From Planctomycetes bacterium UBA2386 (GTDB lineage Bacteria; Planctomycetota; UBA1135; UBA2386): 12,602 nt of DNA. This document shows positions 1 to 7,348 of the stretch, one piece after another. The stretch is from NCBI GenBank assembly GCA_002343845.1, contig DDSQ01000095.1:6034-18635 (forward strand), in the 5' to 3' direction. Numbering within the stretch: the stretch's first letter is position 1; every line of letters starts with the position of its first letter. The notes beneath the pieces are model-generated. The model worked only from the letters and a program-made list of their open reading frames with translations, did no database searches and was not told the DNA's origin. A program made the translations under genes and the position numbers.

Positions 1-124
1 CGTGGTGGCGCTGGCGGCGGCGTGCCTGGTGGTGTACATGCAGGGCGCCAAACTGGGGCCCGAGGGCAACGCCTTCGGCATCCAGAAGGCGGGCGACGTG
101 AAGTTGCCCGGCGAGACGCCCTGA
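1..124 (+). CDS. C-terminal end of an unidentified membrane-anchored protein (5' truncated)
   Basis: The frame is open from base 2 to a TGA at 122-124 and gives the last 40 residues of a protein that starts left of the window. The fragment opens with a hydrophobic stretch (VVALAAACLVVYMQG), which looks like the end of a transmembrane segment. A short polar tail of about 25 residues follows, rich in Gly, Lys and Pro and ending in GETP. The protein therefore probably ends with a membrane anchor and a short exposed tail. The fragment is too short for me to name a family. The frame is supported by strong C/G use at third positions and by the promoter of the next gene lying just downstream of its stop. 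Confidence 0.6.
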   Translation, partial: VVALAAACLVVYMQGAKLGPEGNAFGIQKAGDVKLPGETP

Positions 125-158
125 GCGGGCCCGTGCGGGCGGGCGCGGCTGCCCCCGA

Positions 159-188
159 CCCCCACGCGAAATCCCCCCACGCCAAATC
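159..188 (+). repeat. 15-bp tandem duplication
   Basis: Two adjacent 15-base units (159-173 and 174-188) of the form CCCCCACGCsAAATC differ at one base, G168 versus C183. They lie between the stop of the partial gene and the tRNA promoter. No function is apparent; replication slippage is the simplest origin. Confidence 0.6.
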
Positions 189-203
189 CGAGGCGCCCGG
201 GGC

Positions 204-231
204 TTGACATGGGCGTCTTGACGACTAGATT
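204..231 (+). promoter_or_regulatory. Sigma-70-type promoter for tRNA-Asp
   Basis: TTGACA at 204-209 is a perfect -35 consensus. It is followed after 16 bases by TAGATT at 226-231, a good -10. Transcription would begin near 238, about 48 bases before the mature tRNA. The leader contains a small hairpin, CGGGC-GAAA-GCCCG (247-260), closed by a GNRA tetraloop. A second -35-like TTGACG lies at 218-223 but has no good -10 partner. Confidence 0.7.
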
Positions 232-285
232 TCCTCCCGCGAATCACGGGCGAAAGCCCGGTCCTCGCGTCGGTTCATACGCCAC

Positions 286-362
<77 letters not shown>

Positions 363-365
363 GTC

Positions 366-415
366 CGAGCCCCGGAAACCGTGCAACAGGCGCAGTTTCC
401 GGGGCTCGTTGTTTT
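366..415 (+). terminator. Strong hairpin terminator after tRNA-Asp
   Basis: A perfect 14-bp stem (366-379 CGAGCCCCGGAAAC pairs with 395-408) has a 15-nt loop and is followed by TTGTTTT (409-415). This is a classic intrinsic terminator that starts four bases past the tRNA CCA. It lies between convergent units, so its stem could also end the minus-strand operon that finishes at 439, although no T-run follows in that direction. Confidence 0.88.
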
Positions 416-438
416 CTGGCGAACTCCGCTCGTGGCGC

Positions 439-927
439 CTACTTGGCGCAGCAGGCGCCGTCGGCGCAGCACGCACCCTCGGTGCAGCAGTCACCGATCT
501 TGGCCTCGACGTCCTTGGCGATCGACGTCGCCTTCGCGACGACCTGGTCGCGCGACATGCCCGCCGTCTTCAGCGTCACGCCGCACGCCGACAGGAACTT
601 GCCGTCCTTGGCGCGGATCGGAACGGTGACGTCGAGCGCGTCGCCTTCCTCGAGCACGACCGTCTGCCCGGTCGCCATCGCCTTCACGTCCTCGGGATCC
701 GACGGCTTGCCCTTCTTCGCCGGCGCGGTGCTCGCGCAGGCGATCGGGCCCGCTGCGCCGGCTGGCGTGCAGTGCACGGTCAGGCGAGTGCAATCCGGGT
801 TCGCCTTGGCGATCGCCTCGACGACGGCCTGGGCATCGGGGCTGGAGCACGAGCCGCAACAGGTGGACGCGCAGCCGCCCAGCAGGGCGGCGAGAGTGAC
901 GACGAGAGCCGACGAGAATCTTCGCAT
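439..927 (-). CDS. Cys-rich lipoprotein with a repeated double-cysteine tail
   Basis: The product is 162 aa. The start is set at 927 by a strong Shine-Dalgarno (GGGGAGG, 936-942, 8 nt upstream) and because a lipoprotein signal begins there: MRRF, a hydrophobic core, then lipobox LGGC with Cys19. The mature protein should be lipid-anchored in the envelope. Just after Cys19 are C23, C24 and C27. A middle domain carries C46, C54, C64 and C115 and a Lys/Ser/Asp-rich segment. The last 16 residues form a hexad repeat with vicinal pairs C147-C148, C153-C154 and C159-C160 in the pattern CC[TA][ED]GA. Such spacing suggests soft-metal (zinc, copper, mercury) binding or redox chemistry; this is inferred and I know no named family. 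It is the last gene of the 1765-to-439 unit, 50 bases after the C39 gene. Longer upstream starts would lose the SD and the signal peptide. Confidence 0.82.
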   Translation of the reverse strand: MRRFSSALVVTLAALLGGCASTCCGSCSSPDAQAVVEAIAKANPDCTRLTVHCTPAGAAGPIACASTAPAKKGKPSDPEDVKAMATGQTVVLEEGDALDVTVPIRAKDGKFLSACGVTLKTAGMSRDQVVAKATSIAKDVEAKIGDCCTEGACCADGACCAK

Positions 928-977
928 GGTGGATACCTCCCCGGCATTAGAGAGGCCGCCCACGAGGAAGGCCACCG

Positions 978-1532
978 TCAGGACTTGCCGGTCGGCGACG
1001 GCGCGATCAGGAGCAACGGGCAGCCCGCCGGTTCCCATTCGGCGAGGAACCCGGCCTCGTCCACGCGCGTGAAGCCGCGCGCCGGATCAGCGGTCAGCAC
1101 GTAACGCTCACCCCGGTGCCAGCCGACGATCAACTCGTAGTGCCGGTGGATGCCGTCGCTGAAGGGCTTGTGCAGTCCGACGACGAGTGACCTTCCCTTC
1201 GCCAGGTGTTCTTGCAGGTCGTCGATCCGCCCGCGCACCACGAACGCCTCGCAGCCGTGGGCACGCGCTGCGTCGCGCAGGGACTGCATCGTGGCGCCGC
1301 CGTCGACGAGTGGCGGCTCGTCGGGAGGCAGTTCGCGGCCGAACCGCCGCAACGCCATCCGCAGCACGGTCGGCCCGCAGTCGGCGGATCCGGCCTGGCG
1401 CTCGAGCTCGACCCCGTCCAACAACAGCAGGTCCGGCTGCGCACGTGGCGGCACGACCACCACGGCCGCCCCGCGGTACGAAGAGCACGCCGCCAGCAGC
1501 AGCGCCGACGCGAAGAGCAGCGCCCGCAGCAT
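978..1532 (-). CDS. C39-like cysteine peptidase lipoprotein (PA2778-like)
   Basis: The product is 184 aa. The N-terminus is a lipoprotein signal with lipobox LAAC (Cys16), so the enzyme is probably tethered in the periplasm. The fold signature is that of peptidase family C39: Gln46, then Cys52 in SADCGPTVLRMAL, then His131 in RHYELIVGW, then Asp149 in TADPARGF. The catalytic Cys is kept, unlike in C39-like domains that have lost it. C39 enzymes usually cut double-glycine leaders inside ABC exporters. This one is a stand-alone lipoprotein with no transporter, as in the PA2778 family, whose substrate is unknown. It lacks the TPR repeats many PA2778 relatives carry. It starts 5 nt after the stop of the small membrane gene, so the two are probably translationally coupled. 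Peptidase-like fold: confident. Activity and substrate: inference. Confidence 0.85.
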   Translation of the reverse strand: MLRALLFASALLLAACSSYRGAAVVVVPPRAQPDLLLLDGVELERQAGSADCGPTVLRMALRRFGRELPPDEPPLVDGGATMQSLRDAARAHGCEAFVVRGRIDDLQEHLAKGRSLVVGLHKPFSDGIHRHYELIVGWHRGERYVLTADPARGFTRVDEAGFLAEWEPAGCPLLLIAPSPTGKS

Positions 1533-1537
1533 CGGCC

Positions 1538-1765
1538 TCAGCCGTGCGCCCCTTCCATGATCACGAGCCCGATCGTCAGCACGACGATGATGATGCCGAG
1601 CAGTACGAGACCGCCATCGCCACCGGTGAACTGCAGCAGCTCGGGGTGACTGGCCTCGCGAGCAGCGAGCCGTGCGAACTCGTCGACGGCGAACGCTGCG
1701 GCAGCGGTGCCGCCGCCGCCGAGGACCGGCAGGAGGAGGGTTCCGATCGGGCGAGGGCTCTGCAT
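1538..1765 (-). CDS. Small membrane protein, PA2779-like partner of the C39 lipoprotein
   Basis: The product is 75 aa, starting at ATG 1765. The upstream extension to 1873 reads as Arg-rich low-complexity sequence and would run into the divergent gene's promoter region. Residues 7-27 form a hydrophobic, Gly/Ala-rich signal-like segment. Residues 28-46 are a short amphipathic stretch (VDEFARLAAREASHPELLQF). A GG(D)GG turn leads into a C-terminal membrane helix at about 52-70. Small size, a glycine turn and a C-terminal helix directly before a C39 lipoprotein gene match the layout of the PA2779/PA2778 pair of Pseudomonas. Sequence similarity is weak by eye, so the link rests mainly on architecture and synteny. 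It is the first gene of the unit, with the C39 gene 5 nt downstream. Confidence 0.65.
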   Translation of the reverse strand: MQSPRPIGTLLLPVLGGGGTAAAAFAVDEFARLAAREASHPELLQFTGGDGGLVLLGIIIVVLTIGLVIMEGAHG

Positions 1766-1774
1766 GGTCGGAGC

Positions 1775-1802
1775 ATCATGCCGTCGTGGTGCGCGCGGGC
1801 AA
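1775..1802 (-). promoter_or_regulatory. Candidate promoter of the C39 lipoprotein operon
   Basis: Read on the minus strand, TTGCCC (1797-1802) is followed after 16 bases by CATGAT (1775-1780), 9 nt before the ATG at 1765. Each hexamer matches consensus at 4 of 6 positions, so this is only a moderate candidate. Confidence 0.35.
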
Positions 1803-1878
1803 TTCCCGCCGTGCCGCCGCGCGATCGCATCGCTTGCCTGCGGCCCAACCGACCGGCACCATCGCGCCAACAACTCAC

Positions 1879-2430
1879 ATGGCGATCAATCACTGGATGT
1901 CCTGGGAAGGCGGTGTCGACCTCGTCGCGATGACGCAGCCCGGCTTGGCGGCCCCCAACCTGATCCTGCACGTCGCGCGCGTCGTGCACACCCCCGTCGG
2001 CTCGGCGGCCTCCGGCATGGTGTTCTGGCAGCCCGACCCGAAGGGCGCTCCCGCGGTGATCGGCTTCGTCTCGACGGATCCAAAGCTCGCCGCGTGGTTC
2101 GGGCCGCACATCTTCGCCGGCACGCCGTTCGAGAAGGCGCCCGCGCACCAGGCGAAGATCGCCATCAGCGTTGCCGCGGATCGCGTCGGCTCGCGGATCG
2201 AAGTGGCGGGCCATGTGTTCGAAGTCACGATGAGCGGCTTGTCGCCGCTCGCCGTCGTGAACCGCGCCGCCGGCAGCCCGATGCCGTTCGCCCAGCAGGG
2301 CCTCGAGGCCGCGGCGGCCAAGACCGACGTGAAGATCAACGGCAAGGCGGTCGCGGTCACCGTGCCGCCGGCATCGATGGGCGGCAGCCCTGGCGCCTGC
2401 TGGGCGCCGAGCGGCATCTACGCGCGCTGA
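1879..2430 (+). CDS. Uncharacterised 183-aa protein
   Basis: I do not recognise this protein. It has no signal peptide, membrane helix or Cys cluster; the only Cys is near the C-terminus (GACWAPSGIY). The chain alternates short beta-like segments (NLILHVARVVHT, MVFWQPDP, PAVIGFVST, KIAISVAAD, EVTMSGLSPLAVVNR) and suggests a compact mostly-beta cytosolic domain. The start at ATG 1879 (MAINHW) is chosen because the frame upstream turns into Arg-rich sequence overlapping the divergent operon. No good Shine-Dalgarno precedes it, and ATG 1897 (MSWEGG) or ATG 1930 (MTQPGL) remain possible. It diverges from the C39 operon with a gap of about 110 bases. Strong third-position C/G supports it as a real gene. 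Confidence 0.7.
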   Translation: MAINHWMSWEGGVDLVAMTQPGLAAPNLILHVARVVHTPVGSAASGMVFWQPDPKGAPAVIGFVSTDPKLAAWFGPHIFAGTPFEKAPAHQAKIAISVAADRVGSRIEVAGHVFEVTMSGLSPLAVVNRAAGSPMPFAQQGLEAAAAKTDVKINGKAVAVTVPPASMGGSPGACWAPSGIYAR

Positions 2431-2439
2431 CCCCTGACG

Positions 2440-2455
2440 GGCGCGGCCACGCGCC
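2440..2455 (+). terminator. Short GC hairpin after the 183-aa gene
   Basis: GGCGCG-GCCA-CGCGCC forms a 6-bp stem with a 4-nt loop, 9 bases after the stop at 2430. No T-run follows. In DNA this GC-rich such hairpins are common, so the terminator role is only possible. Confidence 0.3.
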
Positions 2456-2487
2456 GCGTCGCGCTCCGTTCCCGGCGCGCGCCCGGC

Positions 2488-2493
2488 TACCTT
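2488..2493 (+). promoter_or_regulatory. -10-like TACCTT just before the GTG start of the DjlA-like gene
   Basis: TACCTT ends 7 nt before GTG 2501, the spacing expected between a -10 hexamer and a transcription start at the first base of the codon. No convincing -35 is seen. It belongs to a group of seven such sites in this window. Confidence 0.5.
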
Positions 2494-2500
2494 CCCGCCG

Positions 2501-3388
2501 GTGGCGCTCGATCGGTCGACCGTGTCCTACTGGAGCCTGCGCTTCCTGCTCGGGCTCCTGCTGCTCACGCTGGCCGGCACCGGGCTGCTGCTGAAGATCG
2601 CGCCGATCCCGGATCGCATCGGGCTCGTGCGCGTGTTGGTCGGCCTGCTCGGCTTCCACTACGCCTACACGGCGATCGGCCCGCTGGTGCGCGTCGTGAC
2701 GCGCAACGCGCGCGTGCGCGGCGAATGGCACGAGGCGGCGCGCAATGCGTTCGCGCGAGCTTCGCTGCCGCGCCGCATCTGGTACCTGCTCGCGTCGGTC
2801 GCCGAGGCCGACGGCCCGATGAGCCAGGAGGAACGCGAGGCCGTGCGCCACTTCGTGCTCGAGCGCTTCGTCGAGTCGGTGCACGCCGCGGAACTGCGCG
2901 CGTGGGAATCGCAGCCGTTCCCGATCAGCGACCGCAGCGGGCTCGCGGCGCGCATCGGCGTCGGCCTCGACGACACCGAACTCGACACGCTGTTCTGCTG
3001 GTGCTGCCTGGTCGCGTTCGCCGACGGCACGTACGCCGAGCCCGAGCACAAGGCACTGCAGGAGGTCGCCCAGGGCCTCGGCATCAAGGCCGGCCGCGCG
3101 CGCATGCTGTTCCACCTGGCGCGGGCGCAGTTCCTGCGCGGCGACCGCCGCGGCGAACGCAACGGCCCGCATCCGGCGCGACCGCCGGCCGGCGACGCGC
3201 GGGCCGAAGCGCTCGCGGTGCTCGACCTGCCCGCGAACGCGACGGTCGAGCAGATCCGCAAACGCCACCGCGAGCTGGTGCGGAAGTTCCATCCCGACGC
3301 CCAGCCCAACCTCGGGCCGCGCGCGCAGCAGGAGGCGACCGAGCGCTTCACGACGATTCAGCGCGCCTACGAGACGCTGACATCGTGA
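2501..3388 (+). CDS. Membrane-anchored TerB/J-domain co-chaperone, DjlA-like
   Basis: The product is 295 aa, starting at GTG. Residues 13-31 form a membrane segment rich in Leu and Gly; a second hydrophobic stretch lies at about 40-60. Residues about 85-210 are an all-helical TerB-like domain, with acidic helix starts at AEADGPMSQEE and AFADGTYAEPE, the paired EF-hand-like turns typical of TerB. A charged linker leads to a C-terminal J domain (about 232-295) with the essential HPD tripeptide at 264-266 (KFHPDAQ). This order (TM, TerB, J at the C-terminus) is that of DjlA, a membrane co-chaperone that stimulates the ATPase of DnaK. I therefore infer a DnaK partner at the inner membrane; its clients cannot be read from sequence. 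The start is supported by the -10-like site 7 nt upstream. The next gene has its own promoter overlapping this stop. Confidence 0.87.
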   Translation: MALDRSTVSYWSLRFLLGLLLLTLAGTGLLLKIAPIPDRIGLVRVLVGLLGFHYAYTAIGPLVRVVTRNARVRGEWHEAARNAFARASLPRRIWYLLASVAEADGPMSQEEREAVRHFVLERFVESVHAAELRAWESQPFPISDRSGLAARIGVGLDDTELDTLFCWCCLVAFADGTYAEPEHKALQEVAQGLGIKAGRARMLFHLARAQFLRGDRRGERNGPHPARPPAGDARAEALAVLDLPANATVEQIRKRHRELVRKFHPDAQPNLGPRAQQEATERFTTIQRAYETLTS

Positions 3389-3406
3389 GCACGCTGCGCG
3401 TAGGCT
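3377..3406 (+). promoter_or_regulatory. Promoter of the osmC-like / carbonic anhydrase operon
   Basis: CTGACA (3377-3382, 5 of 6 to the -35 consensus) is followed after 18 bases by TAGGCT (3401-3406). The -10 ends 7 nt before ATG 3414, which suggests a leaderless mRNA. The -35 lies inside the last codons of the J-domain gene, so the two genes can be transcribed separately. Confidence 0.6.
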
Positions 3407-3413
3407 CTGCGGA

Positions 3414-3818
3414 ATGGTGACGATCACCGCGACCTACGAAGGCGATCTCTGCTGCACCGCCGTGCACGGCCCGTCGTCCGCGCAACTGAAGACCGACGCG
3501 CCGAAGGACAACGAAGGGCTCGGCCGCTACTTCTCGCCGACCGATCTCGTGGCGACGGCACTCGGCACGTGCATCCTGACGACGATGGGGCTCGTCGCCC
3601 GGCGCCACGGCATCGACCTGAAGGGCGCCTCCGTGCGGGTCGAGAAGCACATGCAGTCCGCACCACGCCGCATCGCCCGACTACCGGTCGAGGTGCGCAT
3701 CGCCGGCGCGTTCACCGCCGAACAGAAGAAGCTGCTCGAGCAGACCGCGCACGCGTGCCCGGTGCACAAGAGCCTGCATCCCGACATCCAGGCCCCGATC
3801 ACCCTGCACTGGAACTGA
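3414..3818 (+). CDS. OsmC family protein, probable thiol peroxidase
   Basis: The product is 134 aa, the usual length for the family. OsmC/Ohr proteins reduce organic hydroperoxides with two conserved cysteines. Here Cys53 sits in the helix signature SPTDLVATALGTCILTTM and Cys115 in the second motif HACPVHKSL, both as expected. The N-terminal strand (VTITATYEGDL) and the acidic turn KDNEGLGRYFSP also fit. Two further cysteines, C13 and C14, are not part of the family active site. Within the superfamily it looks closer to the general OsmC/YhfA-type group than to Ohr, though that subdivision is uncertain. It is cytosolic, with no signal peptide. It is followed after 4 nt by a carbonic anhydrase gene, so the two are probably co-transcribed from the 3377-3406 promoter. 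Confidence 0.88.
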   Translation: MVTITATYEGDLCCTAVHGPSSAQLKTDAPKDNEGLGRYFSPTDLVATALGTCILTTMGLVARRHGIDLKGASVRVEKHMQSAPRRIARLPVEVRIAGAFTAEQKKLLEQTAHACPVHKSLHPDIQAPITLHWN

Positions 3819-3822
3819 TCGC

Positions 3823-4482
3823 ATGGGCCACGACGACGGCAGCGGCGGCATCGCGAACCTGATCGCCAACAACCGCAAGTGGAGCGAACGCATGCGCCGC
3901 GAGGACCCCGGGTTCTTCGGCCGCCTCGCGACCGCCCAGTCGCCAAACTACCTCTGGATCGGCTGCTCCGACAGCCGCGTGCCCGCCAACCAGATCATCG
4001 GGCTGCTGCCCGGCGAGATCTTCGTGCACCGCAACGTGGCCAACGTCGTCATCGCCACCGACGACAACCTCAATGCCGTGGTGCAGTACGCGGTCGAGCA
4101 CCTCGAGGTGAAGCACGTCGTCGTGTGCGGGCACTACGAGTGCGGCGGCGTGAAGGCCGCGATGAGCCCGAGCGATCTGGGCCAGCTCAACAGCTGGCTG
4201 CAGTCGATCCGCGACGTCTACAGGATCCACCGCGCCGAGCTCGACTCCATCGCCGACGGCAGACGCCGCTTCGACCGGCTCGTCGAGCTGCACGTCTACG
4301 AGCAGTGCCTCAACGTGCTCAAGATCGATCACGTGCAGCGCGCTTGGTACAAGACGCGCACACCCGAGGTGCACGGCTGGGTCTTCGACGTACGCACCGG
4401 CAAGCTCGTCGACCTCGGGCTCGACATGGAGGCGGAGTTCGCCGCGATCCGCGGGATCTACGATCTGAGGCCCACGAGCTGA
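3823..4482 (+). CDS. can: Beta-class carbonic anhydrase
   Basis: The product is 219 aa and interconverts CO2 and bicarbonate in the cytosol. The zinc ligands are Cys48, Asp50, His104 and Cys107, in WIGCSDSRVP and VCGHYECGG. The Asp50-Arg52 dyad is present. The N-terminus (NNRKWSERMRREDPGFF) and HRNVANVVI closely resemble E. coli Can. Trp45 and Arg70 match residues of the bicarbonate allosteric site in type II beta enzymes, so the enzyme may be pH-regulated; that is inference. The C-terminal part (VHGWVFDVRTGKL) is also family-typical. The start 4 nt after the OsmC stop indicates an operon. No signal peptide is present. The can symbol is used for similarity to the E. coli housekeeping enzyme. 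Confidence 0.95.
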   Translation: MGHDDGSGGIANLIANNRKWSERMRREDPGFFGRLATAQSPNYLWIGCSDSRVPANQIIGLLPGEIFVHRNVANVVIATDDNLNAVVQYAVEHLEVKHVVVCGHYECGGVKAAMSPSDLGQLNSWLQSIRDVYRIHRAELDSIADGRRRFDRLVELHVYEQCLNVLKIDHVQRAWYKTRTPEVHGWVFDVRTGKLVDLGLDMEAEFAAIRGIYDLRPTS

Positions 4483-4503
4483 GCGCTCGCCCCCGAGCTC
4501 AGC
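4478..4503. terminator. Small hairpin overlapping two convergent stop codons
   Basis: GCTGAGC (4478-4484) can pair with GCTCAGC (4497-4503) over a 12-nt loop. The stem covers the TGA of the carbonic anhydrase and the TGA of the minus-strand lipoprotein, which are only 16 bases apart. The stem is short and lacks a T-run in either direction, so termination here is a weak guess. Confidence 0.3.
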
Positions 4504-4981
4504 GCGGCGAGACCGAGCCCGACGGCCTCTTCAGCCGGAGCGCGAGCACGCCGACCTCCGGACCGCTCGAGGTGTCGGCCCGCACGGGGTAGGTGGTGCC
4601 CACGGGCTCGGCGTCGACCAGGTCGGCCTCGTCGACGCTGCGCCGCTCGTAGCCGCAGTGGTGTGGGGCGTGGCAGGCCTGCCAGGTCGCGCGGCCGCCG
4701 CTGCGCACGAGCCCCCAACCGTGCTCGACGATGCCCGGATCCGGAGGCCGCGACGCCACTTGCTCGGTGGTTCCGTCGGGGCTCGAGCCGTCGATCAAGA
4801 AGCCGAGCAGGACCAGCCCGGCCACGCCCGTCGTCGCGAGCACCGCGATCGACACGTCGCGCGCCGTGTCGCTCGAGTCGCCGCGGAGCAGCGTCTCGGC
4901 CGAGCGGACGTTCGCCTCGGCCACCTGGGCGCAGGCCGAGGCGAGCAAGCAGAGTGCGAGGGTGGGCACCGAGAGCCGCAC
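4499..4981 (-). CDS. Small lipoprotein of unknown function with an internal membrane-like segment
   Basis: The product is 160 aa from GTG 4981. The N-terminus is a lipoprotein signal ending in lipobox LASAC at Cys17. Residues about 44-62 form a second hydrophobic segment (VSIAVLATTGVAGLVLLGFL). The rest is polar, with an RPPDPG linker and a region holding three Cys and three His (WQACHAPHHCGYE). The C-terminal part contains LVDAEPVGTTYPV and GPEVGVLALRLKR. I know no family for it; the His/Cys cluster could bind a metal or form a disulfide. The start is chosen because TATCGT (4989-4994) lies exactly 7 nt upstream, matching the leaderless pattern; the GTG at 4990 is too close to that site. The longer frame to 5170 would overlap the divergent kinase gene. 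Confidence 0.72.
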   Translation of the reverse strand: MRLSVPTLALCLLASACAQVAEANVRSAETLLRGDSSDTARDVSIAVLATTGVAGLVLLGFLIDGSSPDGTTEQVASRPPDPGIVEHGWGLVRSGGRATWQACHAPHHCGYERRSVDEADLVDAEPVGTTYPVRADTSSGPEVGVLALRLKRPSGSVSPR

Positions 4982-4988
4982 GGTCCTC

Positions 4989-4994
4989 ACGATA
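4989..4994 (-). promoter_or_regulatory. -10-like TATCGT before the small lipoprotein
   Basis: On the minus strand TATCGT ends 7 nt before GTG 4981. It is the only minus-strand member of the leaderless group seen here. No good -35 is visible. Confidence 0.45.
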
Positions 4995-5060
4995 GCAGGC
5001 CCGCGTGGCGGGCGCGCCGCACCGCCGCGGTCAGCGACGGAGCCGAGCGCTCGGCGCCCC

Positions 5061-5090
5061 TCGACGAGCGCCGAGCGTCGGGCGTAGGCT
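5061..5090 (+). promoter_or_regulatory. Promoter of the hybrid histidine kinase
   Basis: TCGACG (5061-5066, 4 of 6 to the -35 consensus) is followed after 18 bases by TAGGCT (5085-5090), which ends 7 nt before TTG 5098. The -10 is identical to those at 3401 and 11291. Confidence 0.5.
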
Positions 5091-5097
5091 CGGATCC

Positions 5098-6771
<1,674 letters not shown>

Positions 6772-6819
6772 GCTCCGGGGTGGGCGGCGGGACGCGCGCC
6801 TCTCCCGCCACGAATCGGC

Positions 6820-6825
6820 TAGCTT
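6820..6825 (+). promoter_or_regulatory. -10-like TAGCTT before the YkgJ-type gene
   Basis: TAGCTT ends 6 nt before GTG 6832. No good -35 is seen. The site belongs to the leaderless group; its position 49 bases after the kinase stop suggests this gene can be expressed independently of the kinase. Confidence 0.45.
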
Positions 6826-6831
6826 CGTCCG

Positions 6832-7329
6832 GTGAGCCGCCGCGTCGCGCTGCCCGTCCTCGACGCCGAGATCGACCTCCGCGTGGCCTCGATCCGAGCC
6901 GAGCACGCCTACTGGCCTTGCCAGGAGGGCTGCGATCTCTGCTGTCGTTCGCTCCCTCACTTGCCGACCATCAGCGAGGTCGAGTGGCAGCGCCTGCGCC
7001 CCGCGATCGACGCGCTCGCGTCCGAGGTGCGCGAGGCCGTGTACGCGCGCGCCCGCGCCGCGCCCCGGAGGGGGCCGCTCACTTGTCCGCTGCTGGATCC
7101 CGAGCGAGGGGCCTGCCTCGTCTACGAGGCGCGACCCATCGCTTGCCGCACCTACGGCTACTACGCCGAGCGCGACGCGGGGCTGCACTGCGAGCGCGTC
7201 ACGTCGGCGATCGCCGAGCATGGCGAGACCGACGCGATGGTGTGGGGCAACGGCGAGGCCGTGGCGAGCGCGATGCGCGCGTACGGCGGGCCCGTCTCGC
7301 TCGGCGTGTGGATGGGCGTCGGGCGCTGA
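6832..7329 (+). CDS. YkgJ-type cysteine cluster protein
   Basis: The product is 165 aa, starting at GTG. It has the cysteine pattern of the YkgJ (zinc/iron-chelating) family: C30-x3-C34-x2-C37-C38, then C85 in TCPLLD, C95, C105 in YEARPIACRTYG, and C120. The family is thought to bind a metal ion or cluster, and its biochemical role is poorly known. The usual order of motifs (CxxxCCxxC-like cluster, CPLL, RPxxCRxYG) is kept and no key Cys is missing. It is cytosolic, with no signal peptide. It follows the kinase by 60 bases and converges on a DUF3291-like gene 19 bases downstream. The GTG start is supported by the -10-like site 6 nt upstream; there is no Shine-Dalgarno. Confidence 0.88.
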   Translation: MSRRVALPVLDAEIDLRVASIRAEHAYWPCQEGCDLCCRSLPHLPTISEVEWQRLRPAIDALASEVREAVYARARAAPRRGPLTCPLLDPERGACLVYEARPIACRTYGYYAERDAGLHCERVTSAIAEHGETDAMVWGNGEAVASAMRAYGGPVSLGVWMGVGR

Positions 7330-7348
7330 GGCCAGAGCGCGGGGTCGA

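Noticed and set aside
218..223. Second -35 box (TTGACG) before tRNA-Asp
   Set aside because: No -10-like hexamer lies 16-18 bases downstream; the pair at 204-209 and 226-231 is far better.
5005..5097. Upstream ATG start for the hybrid kinase
   Set aside because: The 31 added codons are Arg-rich and contain the predicted promoter. The TTG at 5098 has TAGGCT at the same distance as six other genes here.
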